DNA from: Candidatus Woesearchaeota archaeon
GTDB lineage: Archaea > Nanobdellota > Nanobdellia > Woesearchaeales > JACJVW01
Direction of reading: 5' to 3'
Length of the DNA: 64,000 nucleotides
NCBI GenBank assembly: GCA_020637435.1
Contig: JACJVW010000001.1
Span: forward strand, 718,210-782,209
The first letter of the stretch is position 1. Each line of letters opens with the position of its first letter. A model generated the notes under the pieces. The model was given only the letters and a program-made list of their open reading frames with translations. It had not been told where the DNA came from and did no database searches. Below are positions 17,321-25,556 of this stretch, piece after piece. The position numbers and the translations under genes are program-made.

Positions 17321-17434
17321 GTGAACAGCTTTCCTGGGTTCCCGTACTTCAGTACAGTACAACCAGAAACGTGGGTCAGCTTGACTGCTGTGTTCGAAAT
17401 GGGAACAGGTAGACCTGACCGCTTTGGCCGTTCA
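17321..17434 (-). rRNA. rrf: 5S ribosomal RNA
   Basis: The minus strand contains the conserved 5S core CCTGTTCCCATTTCGAACAC followed by AGCAGTCAAG, and later GTACTGTACTGAAGTACGGG. The ends pair as TGAACGGC with GCTGTTCA (one G-U pair), giving helix I and a length near 114 nt. No 16S, 23S or tRNA gene is next to it, so this 5S gene is unlinked from the rest of the rRNA. Start and end are accurate to a few bases. Confidence 0.9.
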
Positions 17435-17453
17435 AGACCTACGAATCAGGTTT

Positions 17454-17464
17454 GGTTTATAAGC
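17454..17464 (-). promoter_or_regulatory. TATA box of the 5S rRNA gene
   Basis: CTTATAAACC on the minus strand lies about 25 bp before the predicted 5' end of 5S. The remaining 17465-17637 sequence has no gene. It includes a TTTAAATA box at about 17584-17592 that should serve the UDP-sugar dehydrogenase gene. Confidence 0.6.
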
Positions 17465-17637
17465 TTTTTCCCTCTTGTGATTACAGCTCCTGTCCTAAAA
17501 ATATGTAGAATATGATGTCTCTTTGGTCAGATATAGTCATTCCAGACCGCCATAGTACAAAAAAGAGGTATCATGCTAAAACTATTTAAATATCCGTCTG
17601 TCTGTCTCATCCTTATCCAATAAATGAGGTTATATTC

Positions 17638-18945
17638 ATGAAAATCTGTGTAGTCGGAAGCGGATACGTGGGCCTGGTGTCAGGAACATGCTTCGCTGAC
17701 CTTGGAAATGACGTTATATGTGTAGATATCGATCAGAATCGTGTAGATATGCTCAATAGTGGCAAAGTCCCTATCTTCGAACCCGGACTTGACCATCTCT
17801 TCCTCAAGAATAAGGACGAAGGCAGGCTCAGATTCAGCAGTGACATCGCAGAAGGCATCCGGCATGGTGAGGCTATCTTCATCGGTGTCGGAACTCCTGA
17901 GGGAGAAGACCACCGTGCAGACCTCTCTGCGGTGCGAGCTGTCGCCAAAAGCATAGGTGAACATATCAACGGCTACAAAGTAGTCGTCAACAAGAGCACA
18001 GTTCCCGTCGGCACGGGCGATATGGTTAGGCAGATAGTGCAGGAGAACATGAAAGAGCAGCATGAGTTCGATGTAGTCTCTAATCCTGAATTCCTAAGGG
18101 AAGGTTCAGCTGTCTACGATTTCAAGAATCCTGACCGTGTGATAGTCGGTACAGACTCAGAGCGTGCAAAAGAGGTCATGGAGCGCCTCTACAAGAGCGT
18201 CACCCGAACGACCCAGCCGCTAATGTTCACCGACATAAAAAGTGCTGAGATAATCAAGTACGCATCAAATTCCATGCTTGCGACCCGTATATCTTTCATG
18301 AACATGCTTGCGTGCCTCTGCGAAAAAGAGGGCGCTGATATCACCCAGGTCTCCAAGGGCATGGGTCTTGACCGGAGGATAGGTCCAAAATTCCTGCATG
18401 CGGGTATTGGTTATGGTGGCAGCTGTTTCCCAAAAGATGTGCAGGCGCTTACCATGACGCTTGAAGACAAAGGTTGCGATGCAGCGCTAATGCGTGCAGT
18501 TACCGGTGTCAATAAAGCTCAGCGTGACAGGGTTACTCCAACTGTCCGAGAGGCGCTTGGCGGTCTTCAGGATAAAAAGGTCGCTGTCTGGGGCATCGCA
18601 TTTAAGCCGAAGACAGACGATATACGTGAAGCCCCTGCTATTGATATCATAAGGGCTATCGAAGCTGACGGCGGCAAAGTCAATGCGTATGATCCGGAAG
18701 CTCAGACGAATGCCAAACGCCATCTTCCAAATGTGGATTTCTTTGAGACGCCGTATGATGCGCTCGCAGGAGTTGATGCACTCATCATCTGCACTGAATG
18801 GGACGATTTTCGCAACCTTGACATCCATCGGATGAAATCCTTGATGAACCAGCCTGTGCTGTACGACGGACGTAACATCTACAGCAAGAAAGAGATGAAA
18901 GAGGCAGGTTTCACCTATTTCAGCATAGGCAGGGGTGGTCAGTGA
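17638..18945 (+). CDS. UDP-glucose/GlcNAc 6-dehydrogenase family
   Basis: The 435-residue enzyme oxidises the C6 of a UDP-sugar to a uronic acid with two NAD+. The NAD-binding motif VGSGYVGLV starts at residue 6, EPGL is at 48-51, the NKSTVPVGT loop at about 118-126, and the catalytic Cys263 lies in GYGGSCFPKD. The closing domain has VAVWGIAFKPKTDDIREAP. Whether the substrate is UDP-glucose, UDP-GlcNAc or UDP-ManNAc cannot be told from sequence. It has a leader with GAGGT about 10 bases before ATG and a TATA box near 17588. It is translationally coupled to the next sugar gene. Confidence 0.93.
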   Translation: MKICVVGSGYVGLVSGTCFADLGNDVICVDIDQNRVDMLNSGKVPIFEPGLDHLFLKNKDEGRLRFSSDIAEGIRHGEAIFIGVGTPEGEDHRADLSAVRAVAKSIGEHINGYKVVVNKSTVPVGTGDMVRQIVQENMKEQHEFDVVSNPEFLREGSAVYDFKNPDRVIVGTDSERAKEVMERLYKSVTRTTQPLMFTDIKSAEIIKYASNSMLATRISFMNMLACLCEKEGADITQVSKGMGLDRRIGPKFLHAGIGYGGSCFPKDVQALTMTLEDKGCDAALMRAVTGVNKAQRDRVTPTVREALGGLQDKKVAVWGIAFKPKTDDIREAPAIDIIRAIEADGGKVNAYDPEAQTNAKRHLPNVDFFETPYDALAGVDALIICTEWDDFRNLDIHRMKSLMNQPVLYDGRNIYSKKEMKEAGFTYFSIGRGGQ

Positions 18946-19943
18946 TGAAGATAATCCTTCCGGTCGCTGGAAAAGGAACACGACTTCGGCCCCACACATT
19001 CTCAAAACCAAAATCACTGGTCAAAGTAGCGGGTAACACTGTGCTCTACCACATAGTCGATTCTCTGCGAAAGGTAGAGGGCGCAGAGTTTGTGTTCATC
19101 GTCGACAAAGACAACAAAGTCTACATCGAAGAGTACATCAGACGAAAGTTCGATATGGCTGCTCAGTACTTCATCCAGGAAGAGCGCTTGGGTCCCGCGC
19201 ATGCGGTATGGCTTGCCAAACCTGCGATAAATGAGGGGGATGATATGCTTATAGTGTTCAATGACACTATCGCCATCACCGACTATGCAAAACTGACCGG
19301 TCTAAGCGAAGGGTACGACGGTCTGCTCTACGTGCACCAGACCGAGACACCAGAACGCTTCGGAATAGTCGAATTGACAGACAATGAAGTCATCAAGCAG
19401 ATTGTAGAGAAGCCCAAAGAATTCATAGGTGATCTAGCCGTCGTTGGCGCATACTACTTCAAAGATGCAATGCGGTTCATGAACGCATGCGACCAGATGA
19501 TAGTGAACAATGAGATGGAGAAAGGCGAATATTACATGAACTTCGCGATCCATAAACTTATCGCAGAAGGGGCTAAACTGAAGTCCCACCCTGTCGAGAA
19601 ATGGCTTGATTGTGGAAAGCCAGAGACGCTCCTGGAGACGAATCGTGAGCTGCTTGAACTCCATCATGGCCAGGCGATAGAGAATGACGCTTCTCTTATC
19701 ATCCCTCCTGTCTGCATTCCTGATTCTGCGACGGTCAAGAACTGCCTCATCGGGCCCTATGTCTCGATAGGTGAGAACGCGTTCATAGAGGGCTGCAAGA
19801 TAGAAAATTCCATCATCGATGACAATGCTCACATAGAAGGTATAAATCTTAAAGAGAGCATCATCGGTCAGAATGCCATTGTCAAAGGCAGCGCCAGAAA
19901 ACTGAATATAGGCGACAATTCAGAAGTCGATTTCAGAAAATAG
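18945..19943 (+). CDS. Sugar-1-phosphate nucleotidyltransferase
   Basis: The 332-residue enzyme belongs to the RmlA/GlmU-type nucleotidyltransferases. The first loop is LPVAGKGTRLRPHTFSKPK, metal-binding FNDTIA is near residue 105, PERFGIVEL and VEKPKEF are in the core, and a C-terminal left-handed beta helix runs from about residue 250 (VCIPDSATVKN, GPYVSIGENAFIEG). It joins a nucleotide to a sugar-1-phosphate for the glycan pathway; the exact sugar is uncertain. The start is ATG at 18945, right over the stop of the dehydrogenase gene; a GTG at 18942 is also possible. The gene pair provides uronate and nucleotide-sugar precursors. Confidence 0.88.
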   Translation: MKIILPVAGKGTRLRPHTFSKPKSLVKVAGNTVLYHIVDSLRKVEGAEFVFIVDKDNKVYIEEYIRRKFDMAAQYFIQEERLGPAHAVWLAKPAINEGDDMLIVFNDTIAITDYAKLTGLSEGYDGLLYVHQTETPERFGIVELTDNEVIKQIVEKPKEFIGDLAVVGAYYFKDAMRFMNACDQMIVNNEMEKGEYYMNFAIHKLIAEGAKLKSHPVEKWLDCGKPETLLETNRELLELHHGQAIENDASLIIPPVCIPDSATVKNCLIGPYVSIGENAFIEGCKIENSIIDDNAHIEGINLKESIIGQNAIVKGSARKLNIGDNSEVDFRK

Positions 19944-19984
19944 TTTTTTTCTACGTTCCCCTATCTTTCTTCCAGAGTATCTGT

Positions 19985-20371
19985 TCAGCTGGTGAACACG
20001 ATAAACCTAAACACGAAGAATTTCAGGATGAATAGGAATAAGGTGACCGCTATGATTGCTGCCATATAAGCCATATGCAATATCTCCACCAGGAGGGTGA
20101 CCATGCCTGCATCAAGTGTGAACATAACCGTAAGTGTCATGCAAAATCTAAGGAAATTTCTTCGTTTATTCTTCCGTTCATTGAATGTGATATATGCGCT
20201 GTAGAAAAAACCGATCATCGTCTGCGTTGAGAGCGCGACGATATAGGAAATGAAATACCATACATCAAAGACTTCGGTCAGTAGATATGTAAGGCCAAGT
20301 TTGACCGTGATGCTGAGCGCTCCGCCAAACGCATATTTAACGAACATGTCGAGGTATCTGCTAAGCTTCAT
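19985..20371 (-). CDS. GtrA-like membrane protein
   Basis: The 128-residue protein has four transmembrane helices and the GtrA pattern: FVKYAFGGALSITVKLGLTYLLTE, then an STQTMIGFFYSAYITF segment and a C-terminal FFVFRFIVF. GtrA proteins are thought to flip or present polyprenyl-linked sugars made by a partner GT2 enzyme. A much longer reading frame runs upstream over the glycosyltransferase gene, but the ATG at 20371 overlaps its stop (ATGA) and starts directly at the conserved part. It therefore forms a pair with the GT2 gene. Confidence 0.87.
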   Translation of the reverse strand: MKLSRYLDMFVKYAFGGALSITVKLGLTYLLTEVFDVWYFISYIVALSTQTMIGFFYSAYITFNERKNKRRNFLRFCMTLTVMFTLDAGMVTLLVEILHMAYMAAIIAVTLFLFILKFFVFRFIVFTS

Positions 20372-21237
20372 TGTCTGTGCATATCCGCGAGGAATCCGAA
20401 AAGGATGACCTGCAATCCAGTCACGATAAGTAGCATCATCATGAATAATAGTCCAAGGTGCCCCTGGATTCCTGAAGTAAGGTGCAGATAGACAAAATAG
20501 ATTGCGATAAGCCCTCCTAGCCCCATCAAAACGACACCCATCATGCCGAAGAACATCAAAGGGGCGAAATCCCTGTAGATGCGAAAGATATTTACCCATG
20601 CTTTAAATGCGTAGTCAAAAGGATTGGAAAACAGTCTGCTCGGTCGTGTCTTTCTTGTGGCTATAGGTATCTCGCTGATACGCATATTATTCCGTCCTGC
20701 TCTGATAAGCTGTTCCTGGGTATAAGTAAAATCATTGATAAGCGGGAGTTTAGCAACCTCCTTAGTGAATGCGCGAAATCCTGTCGTCGTATCGGTGATC
20801 CTTGTCTTGAGGAGCTGTGAGAATACCTTTGCAAAAGCGATGTTACCAAGACGTTTGCTTATCGAGCCGCTGTAAAGGCCTTGCTCAAATCTGCTGCCAA
20901 GGACGATGTCATCGCCCATCTCAATGCGCTCGAGAAGCTGAGGTATGAACGAAGCGGGATACTGGCCGTCCGCGTCAGTGTGCACGATGACATCTGCTTT
21001 CATCGCGAGGCATTCCTTCATCTCTTTCTTAAACGTGTACGCAAGACCCATATTCTTCTTATTGCTGACGACCTTTGCCCCGTGCTTGCTAGCAATAGCG
21101 ACAGTCTTGTCATTACTGCCGTCGTCCACTACAAGGATCTTATGGGTGTAATCATGAAGCGCACCGCTGATCTCGTCGATCACTCTACCGATGGTCCTTT
21201 CTTCGTTAAAAGCGGGTATCGCTACGACAACCTTCAT
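20368..21237 (-). CDS. GT2 glycosyltransferase (DPM1/GtrB-like)
   Basis: The 289-residue enzyme starts MKVVVAIPAFNEE and has the GT-A motifs VVDDGSNDKT and HTDADGQYP (metal-binding DxD at about residues 98-100). Two C-terminal transmembrane helices span about residues 225-290. This matches polyprenyl-phosphate mannose/glucose synthases, which load a sugar on a lipid carrier at the inner face of the membrane. A TATA box at about 21260-21272 places transcription start at the ATG at 21237, so the longer reading frame to 21279 is rejected. GtrA follows in the same transcript. The acceptor and sugar are not determined. Confidence 0.9.
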   Translation of the reverse strand: MKVVVAIPAFNEERTIGRVIDEISGALHDYTHKILVVDDGSNDKTVAIASKHGAKVVSNKKNMGLAYTFKKEMKECLAMKADVIVHTDADGQYPASFIPQLLERIEMGDDIVLGSRFEQGLYSGSISKRLGNIAFAKVFSQLLKTRITDTTTGFRAFTKEVAKLPLINDFTYTQEQLIRAGRNNMRISEIPIATRKTRPSRLFSNPFDYAFKAWVNIFRIYRDFAPLMFFGMMGVVLMGLGGLIAIYFVYLHLTSGIQGHLGLLFMMMLLIVTGLQVILFGFLADMHRQ

Positions 21238-21405
21238 GAAGAAGAGGGGTGAAAAACGGGTTATAAATATATAGGTCAAAGCTTGCGAAAAGCCTCATTG
21301 CTAATACAGGTCCTGTTTGAAACGTCCTAGATAGGCAGATGTTATGGTATGGGGCGAGATACTGGTACACAATACTTTTATAGGGGTAGATGCTAACTGA
21401 CCTGC

Positions 21406-23478
21406 ATGAGTGTGTGGTTGTTTTTGTTATTCGGTTTTGGTTTCGGTTTTATCTGTGATCTCATCCTCAAACGATGGGATGCAGGATTCTTGGAGAAACT
21501 CACAATCCGTTTCGGTATGGGATTGTTGACTTTGCCTATTCTCGGTGTAGTCTTAGCGACACTCCACATTCCTCTGCAGTGGTGGATATTTGCCCTGCTT
21601 GCCTTTGCCACCGCAATTGCTGCCATAATGCTTCGCAAAGACACCTTGATGAAAGATGCGCTTGGGGTAAGTAAAGAGATAAACACGCTCAAGATAAAAA
21701 AATCAACGGTCTATCAGTTGCTTGCTATCGTTCTCTTTATCAGCGCTGCCCAGATGTATATTGGGGGGTCATTTAATTATCCTTGGTTTGAAGATGGCGA
21801 TCCCTATGGCTACGCGATGGTCAGTGAATTCATCGCTGAAGAATGCACGTTCTTTCATGATGAGTATTTTGCGCACTATGTCTATCCCTATACTCAGGGC
21901 TACCAGATATTCATGGGTATGCTCCTGCAGGTCCATGATTCAACGTACTGGGTGATGAAATTCTTCATGAGTTTGCTCTGTGCCCTCTCCTTACTGTTCT
22001 TCTACAGCTTTGTGCATGCATTCACGAACAAACCTGATATCGCATTCTGGTCGACTGCGGTGCTCTGGGCTGTGCCTGCGTGGTTAAGCCACTTCATCTA
22101 TTCCCTCAATTTCAACATGGTCCTGATCCCTGTCTTCCTCTACGCGTTAGTCAGGACAGAAGAAGATAAAAGATGGCAGTACCTTGGCGGGCTTGCGCTT
22201 GCTTCCCTGATAGTGAGCCATTTCTATACCTCTCTCATACTTATCATACTTACCGTAATCTACATAGGTCTTCGTATCCTGGTGATGGCAAAAATAGAGA
22301 AACCCTTGCTAAATACCTTGGGTCTTGGCCTTCTTGCCAGTCTCGTCTACTGGGTGCCTGTATTCGTGACCAAAAGCCATCTCTTTGAGGAAGGCCATGA
22401 GCTGGGTGGTGTGTACGTATTCTATCCTCTCATCAAGCACCTCCTGGGCATAGGGGGAATAGTGGCCGCGATCTTTTTTGCAGCCCTGATCTTTTTGTAC
22501 ATCGCCAAAGTCAATGACAACCTGCGACTTAGATTCCTGGAAAAAAAATATCTTGCACCGGTGATTGTCGCGGGCACTACCCTGGCATTCCTTGCATTGC
22601 TTATCCTTCCTGCAGAAAAGATCATGTACTCTGGCGGAAGCGCAAGCCGTTCGTACACTTGGGGGGATTTCTTCATCGCTTCACCGACCAATATGATAAA
22701 CAATCCTGTCGGAATAGGTCTTGTAGCTATGACTCTCTGTTGCATAGGGCTTATCCTGTTATTACTCAATTACAGGAAACTCTTTGAAGAAAAGAACTTC
22801 TTCCTCTTGGTATCGCTGATGTGGTTGGTTTTCACATTTCTTGGTGTCAAGGGCTACGACCTTTCTATCGGTTTTGTCCCGTTTCGTATGTGGACCTTTT
22901 TCGCTATCCCCGTAGCCCTCGTTGCGGGCTACTTCATCCATGAGCTCATCAAGCTATCTCAGGTACCAAAAGAGATGCCTCTCAAAGTAGGTGCATTCAT
23001 CGTGCTCTTTGCGCTCGTCGGCTACGGCCTCTACGCAACATCCTTCTCTCAGAAGTATTATCACAACACAGTACCTTGGCCTGAGCACCAGGTGATGCAT
23101 CCTGATTCTCAGCCGCTGTACATCTGGATGAGGGATAATCTTCCTTCGGGTACGTTTGTCCTTCCCTACTGCATCTATCCGATGACCTCTTTTGGCTACG
23201 ATATGAAAGTGCCCATGTGGAAATATCCTGAGCTCGGTGAGCATATGGGGGGGAGTGAGGAGCCCTACTACAATGCCTTGATTAAAGGCTCTGCTGAAGA
23301 TGCGTATCTTTTCCTCAAGGAACGTGAGGTCGAATACACTATTCTTGGGGCTAGTTGCATTGCTAAAGCAAAGCGTGACCCGCAGTTGATGAATACTGTG
23401 CTGCAGGACCTGTTCAATCATACCGGGTTCCAGTTAGTACACGCTACCAACTCTGAATTTTTATTTAGGGTGGTATAG
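21406..23478 (+). CDS. GT-C membrane glycosyltransferase-like protein
   Basis: The 690-residue protein has about 13 transmembrane helices and a soluble C-terminal domain of about 130 residues. The first external loop carries PWFEDGDPYGYA at about residues 126-138. That acidic motif followed by Tyr residues resembles the DxD loop of STT3/PMT-type GT-C enzymes. I see no WWD motif in the C-terminal domain, so it is not a standard oligosaccharyltransferase. It may transfer a sugar from a lipid carrier on the outer face of the membrane. The TATA box ACTTTTATAG at about 21374-21383 suggests a leaderless mRNA. The neighbours are sugar genes and a pilin. Confidence 0.7.
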   Translation: MSVWLFLLFGFGFGFICDLILKRWDAGFLEKLTIRFGMGLLTLPILGVVLATLHIPLQWWIFALLAFATAIAAIMLRKDTLMKDALGVSKEINTLKIKKSTVYQLLAIVLFISAAQMYIGGSFNYPWFEDGDPYGYAMVSEFIAEECTFFHDEYFAHYVYPYTQGYQIFMGMLLQVHDSTYWVMKFFMSLLCALSLLFFYSFVHAFTNKPDIAFWSTAVLWAVPAWLSHFIYSLNFNMVLIPVFLYALVRTEEDKRWQYLGGLALASLIVSHFYTSLILIILTVIYIGLRILVMAKIEKPLLNTLGLGLLASLVYWVPVFVTKSHLFEEGHELGGVYVFYPLIKHLLGIGGIVAAIFFAALIFLYIAKVNDNLRLRFLEKKYLAPVIVAGTTLAFLALLILPAEKIMYSGGSASRSYTWGDFFIASPTNMINNPVGIGLVAMTLCCIGLILLLLNYRKLFEEKNFFLLVSLMWLVFTFLGVKGYDLSIGFVPFRMWTFFAIPVALVAGYFIHELIKLSQVPKEMPLKVGAFIVLFALVGYGLYATSFSQKYYHNTVPWPEHQVMHPDSQPLYIWMRDNLPSGTFVLPYCIYPMTSFGYDMKVPMWKYPELGEHMGGSEEPYYNALIKGSAEDAYLFLKEREVEYTILGASCIAKAKRDPQLMNTVLQDLFNHTGFQLVHATNSEFLFRVV

Positions 23479-23573
23479 CCGCCACCAGTATACAAAATAG
23501 TAACCTTTAAATACGAGCGAAAGCATTTCTAGCCTAACGGCGACAAGCCGGATGCAAAATGAGGTGAAAATCA

Positions 23574-24017
23574 ATGCAAAAGAAAGGACAAGCAGCTATG
23601 GAGTTCCTTATGACGTACGGCTGGGCTATTCTGGTCGTTCTTGCAGCTATTGCAGCTCTCGCTTACTTCGGAGTTCTAAATCCCGACAGATTCCTACCAG
23701 AGAAATGCACACTGCCAAGTGGAATTGCATGCTTAGACGTAGAAGGTTCAACTTCATCGATAACTATGAGTATTCAGAACGCTCAGGGAATCGATATGGC
23801 AAACATCAATCTCTCTTTAGTTGACACGACCGCAAGTACAGAAGTTCAGTGCACAGGATCAACATCACTATCCAACGGTGCAAAGGCAGTCTACACTTGT
23901 AGTGGTTCGTCAAACTTCAGTACTGGAAAGCTGAACAACCAGGTTCGTATCATCTACACGAACTCTCAGACAGCTCTCAACCACACAAAGACTGGAGAAT
24001 TGATTCTGAAGATCTAA
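23574..24017 (+). CDS. Type IV pilin-like protein
   Basis: The 147-residue protein starts MQKKGQAAMEFLMTYGW followed by a hydrophobic helix to about residue 35. This is a class III signal peptide with cleavage expected after Gly5 or Gln6. Pilins with this KGQAAMEFLMTYGWAILV start are frequent in DPANN archaea. The rest is a small beta domain with two Cys pairs (KCTLPSGIAC and QCTG..YTCS) and several N-glycosylation sequons (NLS, NFS, NHT). It would form a surface pilus. GAGGTG lies about 8 bases before the ATG, and a TTTAAATA box lies at about 23506. A T-rich terminator follows. Confidence 0.85.
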   Translation: MQKKGQAAMEFLMTYGWAILVVLAAIAALAYFGVLNPDRFLPEKCTLPSGIACLDVEGSTSSITMSIQNAQGIDMANINLSLVDTTASTEVQCTGSTSLSNGAKAVYTCSGSSNFSTGKLNNQVRIIYTNSQTALNHTKTGELILKI

Positions 24018-24025
24018 GGTCTTCA

Positions 24026-24038
24026 ATTTTTTATTTTT
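24026..24038 (+). terminator. T-rich terminator after pilin
   Basis: ATTTTTTATTTTT starts 9 bases after the pilin stop codon and matches archaeal oligo-T termination. It overlaps the end of the convergent gene. Confidence 0.5.
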
Positions 24039-24460
24039 CAAAATTTTATCGGCACTATTTCTTCATACAGAAAGACGATGCGTTCTCCTATGTGCAGCAT
24101 AGGCAGGACGGATACCGGTTTAGGACTGAATCTGCCCGGGATAAATTGGCCCCTCACCCATGCAAGATCATCGCTGATGACAGAAATAGGGTGATAATCT
24201 TTTTTGAATCCTTCGTAGAAACCACGCAACTCTCCTTCTTCCATCTGCTCAAGGATGCATTCCAGATGGAGCATGCGGTGCTCAAAGAGGGATTTGCCAA
24301 ATGCCCTGTTCTTCTGAGGGTCTACTGAGCCGATATACACTTCATATTGTGGATAGGGGTACGCATCCATCTTGTTGGCGCTTCGTCTCCATAATCCTGA
24401 CTCATAGTCATGCAGATATAATGACCCACAACGGGTGATGAAGGCCTGTATAAAATCCAT
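24038..24460 (-). CDS. Uncharacterised 140-residue protein
   Basis: I do not recognise this protein. It is rich in aromatic residues (YPYPQYEVYIG, LWRR, FYEGFKKDYH), has no signal peptide or membrane helix, and ends with IGERIVFLYEEIV. An ATTTATAAAT TATA box at about 24481-24490 lies about 25 bp before the ATG at 24460, which supports real, leaderless expression. The T-run terminator of the pilin gene overlaps its last codons. It is flanked by a pilin gene and by the regulatory region of the coiled-coil gene at 24823. Confidence 0.6.
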   Translation of the reverse strand: MDFIQAFITRCGSLYLHDYESGLWRRSANKMDAYPYPQYEVYIGSVDPQKNRAFGKSLFEHRMLHLECILEQMEEGELRGFYEGFKKDYHPISVISDDLAWVRGQFIPGRFSPKPVSVLPMLHIGERIVFLYEEIVPIKF

Positions 24461-24634
24461 GGGGTCAGGAATCTTCTCCTATTTATAAATGCCCTCTCAA
24501 CCATCAAAATCAAAGGGATTAACCCTCTCTGCGCCCTATTCTGTATTCTTTTCATTTTTCGGATAAATAATGTCAAAAACATGTCACATTTGTCTCCCTT
24601 AACTGAAGAATAAGTCAGGATAGCGTCTGAAACA

Positions 24635-24783
24635 TGTCTCAACAAAGTCTCAATTAACCTCCTTCCATCTCCACAGGAAATAAGGGGGTGCTCATTTTCC
24701 ACAGGAAATAAGGGGGTTCAGCCGCCTATGGTCAACCTCTCTCCTTTTAGATTGTCTCAATAGGTCTCATCTTGTCCTGAGAC
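24635..24783. promoter_or_regulatory. GTCTCA/TGAGAC site cluster before the coiled-coil gene
   Basis: GTCTCA copies lie within 24635-24641, 24646-24652, 24753-24759 and 24763-24769, and an inverted TGAGAC at 24778-24783. Members of each pair are 10-11 bp apart, one helical turn. The last three sit just upstream of the TATA box (24791-24801) of the 24823 gene. They look like operator sites. One TGTCCT is at 24773. Confidence 0.6.
24670..24717. repeat. Two exact 20-bp direct repeats
   Basis: TCCACAGGAAATAAGGGGGT occurs at 24670-24689 and again at 24698-24717, with 8 bases between them (28-bp period). It lies between the two groups of GTCTCA sites in a 362-bp region without a gene. Confidence 0.8.
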
Positions 24784-24822
24784 TCAGTAAATTTTATATA
24801 TCTCCCCACGTAGATACTTTGC

Positions 24823-25209
24823 ATGGACGAAGACATGAAGTTGACGCTCGAACTGCTCCGCTCGACAATAAAGCAGAACGAACTTATGCTATCTCACATT
24901 CTCGAAGAGAATAAGCGGCTTCGTGAAGAGCTTTCCCAGGTTCGTGCTGCTCCTGAGAATCGCCTCGAGCAAGAGATGCTTAGCAGGCTTCGCAAGCGCA
25001 AAGGCTCAGTCATCCGCAACCGTATACTGGATACAGTGCAGAACAAGGAGCTCAGTCTTGCCGAACTCAAAGGTTTCATTGTTGATGAGCAGCAGTATTG
25101 TTCAAAAGCTTCATTCTACAGGTATATCGACAAGCTTGTCGCCGAAGGGACGATCCAGCTGATAGGGGACCGGCTCCACGCAGCGCAGGTGCACGATGCT
25201 TTACAATAA
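24823..25209 (+). CDS. Small coiled-coil/winged-helix protein
   Basis: The 128-residue protein has a charged coiled coil at about residues 8-55 (LELLRSTIKQNELMLSHIL, then ENKRLREELSQV). A basic link RLRKRKG follows, and then a winged-helix-like domain at about 65-125 (VIRNRILDTVQNKELSLAELK, SKASFYRYIDKLVAEGTIQLI with the last part as the wing). The order coiled coil-basic link-winged helix is the same as in the 9039-9686 protein, with little sequence similarity. The TATA box ATTTTATATA lies 24-30 bp before ATG, so the mRNA is leaderless. The GTCTCA cluster upstream is its probable operator. The last bases overlap the DUF192 gene. Confidence 0.72.
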   Translation: MDEDMKLTLELLRSTIKQNELMLSHILEENKRLREELSQVRAAPENRLEQEMLSRLRKRKGSVIRNRILDTVQNKELSLAELKGFIVDEQQYCSKASFYRYIDKLVAEGTIQLIGDRLHAAQVHDALQ

Positions 25210-25543
25210 GTCAAAAGATATTGTCCTCTCTAAAGACCTAAGAGTTTGTACCTCTTTATGGTCCAAGGCCACTGGACTCATGTTCGCCAGAGCACCGAGA
25301 ACCCTTGTGTTCGTCATGCCTTCACCACAGATAGTGCCTTTGCACATGTTCTTTGTGCATTTCCCTATAGATGTGCTTTTTCTCGATGATAAAAAAAAAG
25401 TGGTGGAGATCAAATATGATTTCAGACCCTACACCATCTACACTCCAAAAAACAGGGCTAAGTACATTGTAGAGATTCCTCAAGGTACTGCAGACAGCTG
25501 CCAAGTCGGAGACACACTCGAACTTGGCGAGAAGAGCATTTAA
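25196..25543 (+). CDS. DUF192 family protein
   Basis: The 115-residue protein matches DUF192 (COG1430): TSLWSKATGLMFAR, then PLHMFFVHFPIDVLFLDDKKKVVEI, and near the end KYIVEIPQGTADSCQVGDTLEL. DUF192 members are small beta proteins, often secreted in bacteria. No signal peptide is seen here, and the function is unknown. It overlaps the small winged-helix gene by 14 bases, so the two are translated from the same message, although no functional link is known. Confidence 0.9.
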   Translation: MLYNKSKDIVLSKDLRVCTSLWSKATGLMFARAPRTLVFVMPSPQIVPLHMFFVHFPIDVLFLDDKKKVVEIKYDFRPYTIYTPKNRAKYIVEIPQGTADSCQVGDTLELGEKSI

Positions 25544-25556
25544 ATAAACTGTCCGC

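Larger units (their letters stand above)
17233..17500. repeat. 12-bp inverted repeat flanking the 5S gene
   Basis: TTTTAGGACAGG at 17233-17244 and CCTGTCCTAAAA at 17489-17500 are exact reverse complements. They sit on either side of the 5S rRNA gene and its promoter. Each arm contains the AGGACA hexamer seen in the 9.0-9.8 kb array. Confidence 0.6.

Noticed and set aside
17216..17515. Open reading frame of 99 codons on the plus strand
   Set aside because: It runs across the 5S rRNA gene and its promoter on the other strand and resembles no protein.
20372..20599. N-terminal extension of GtrA
   Set aside because: It lies out of frame within the glycosyltransferase gene and has no GtrA similarity.
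24670..24717. Short CRISPR (two repeats)
   Set aside because: The spacer would be only 8 bp, only two copies are present and no cas genes are in the window.
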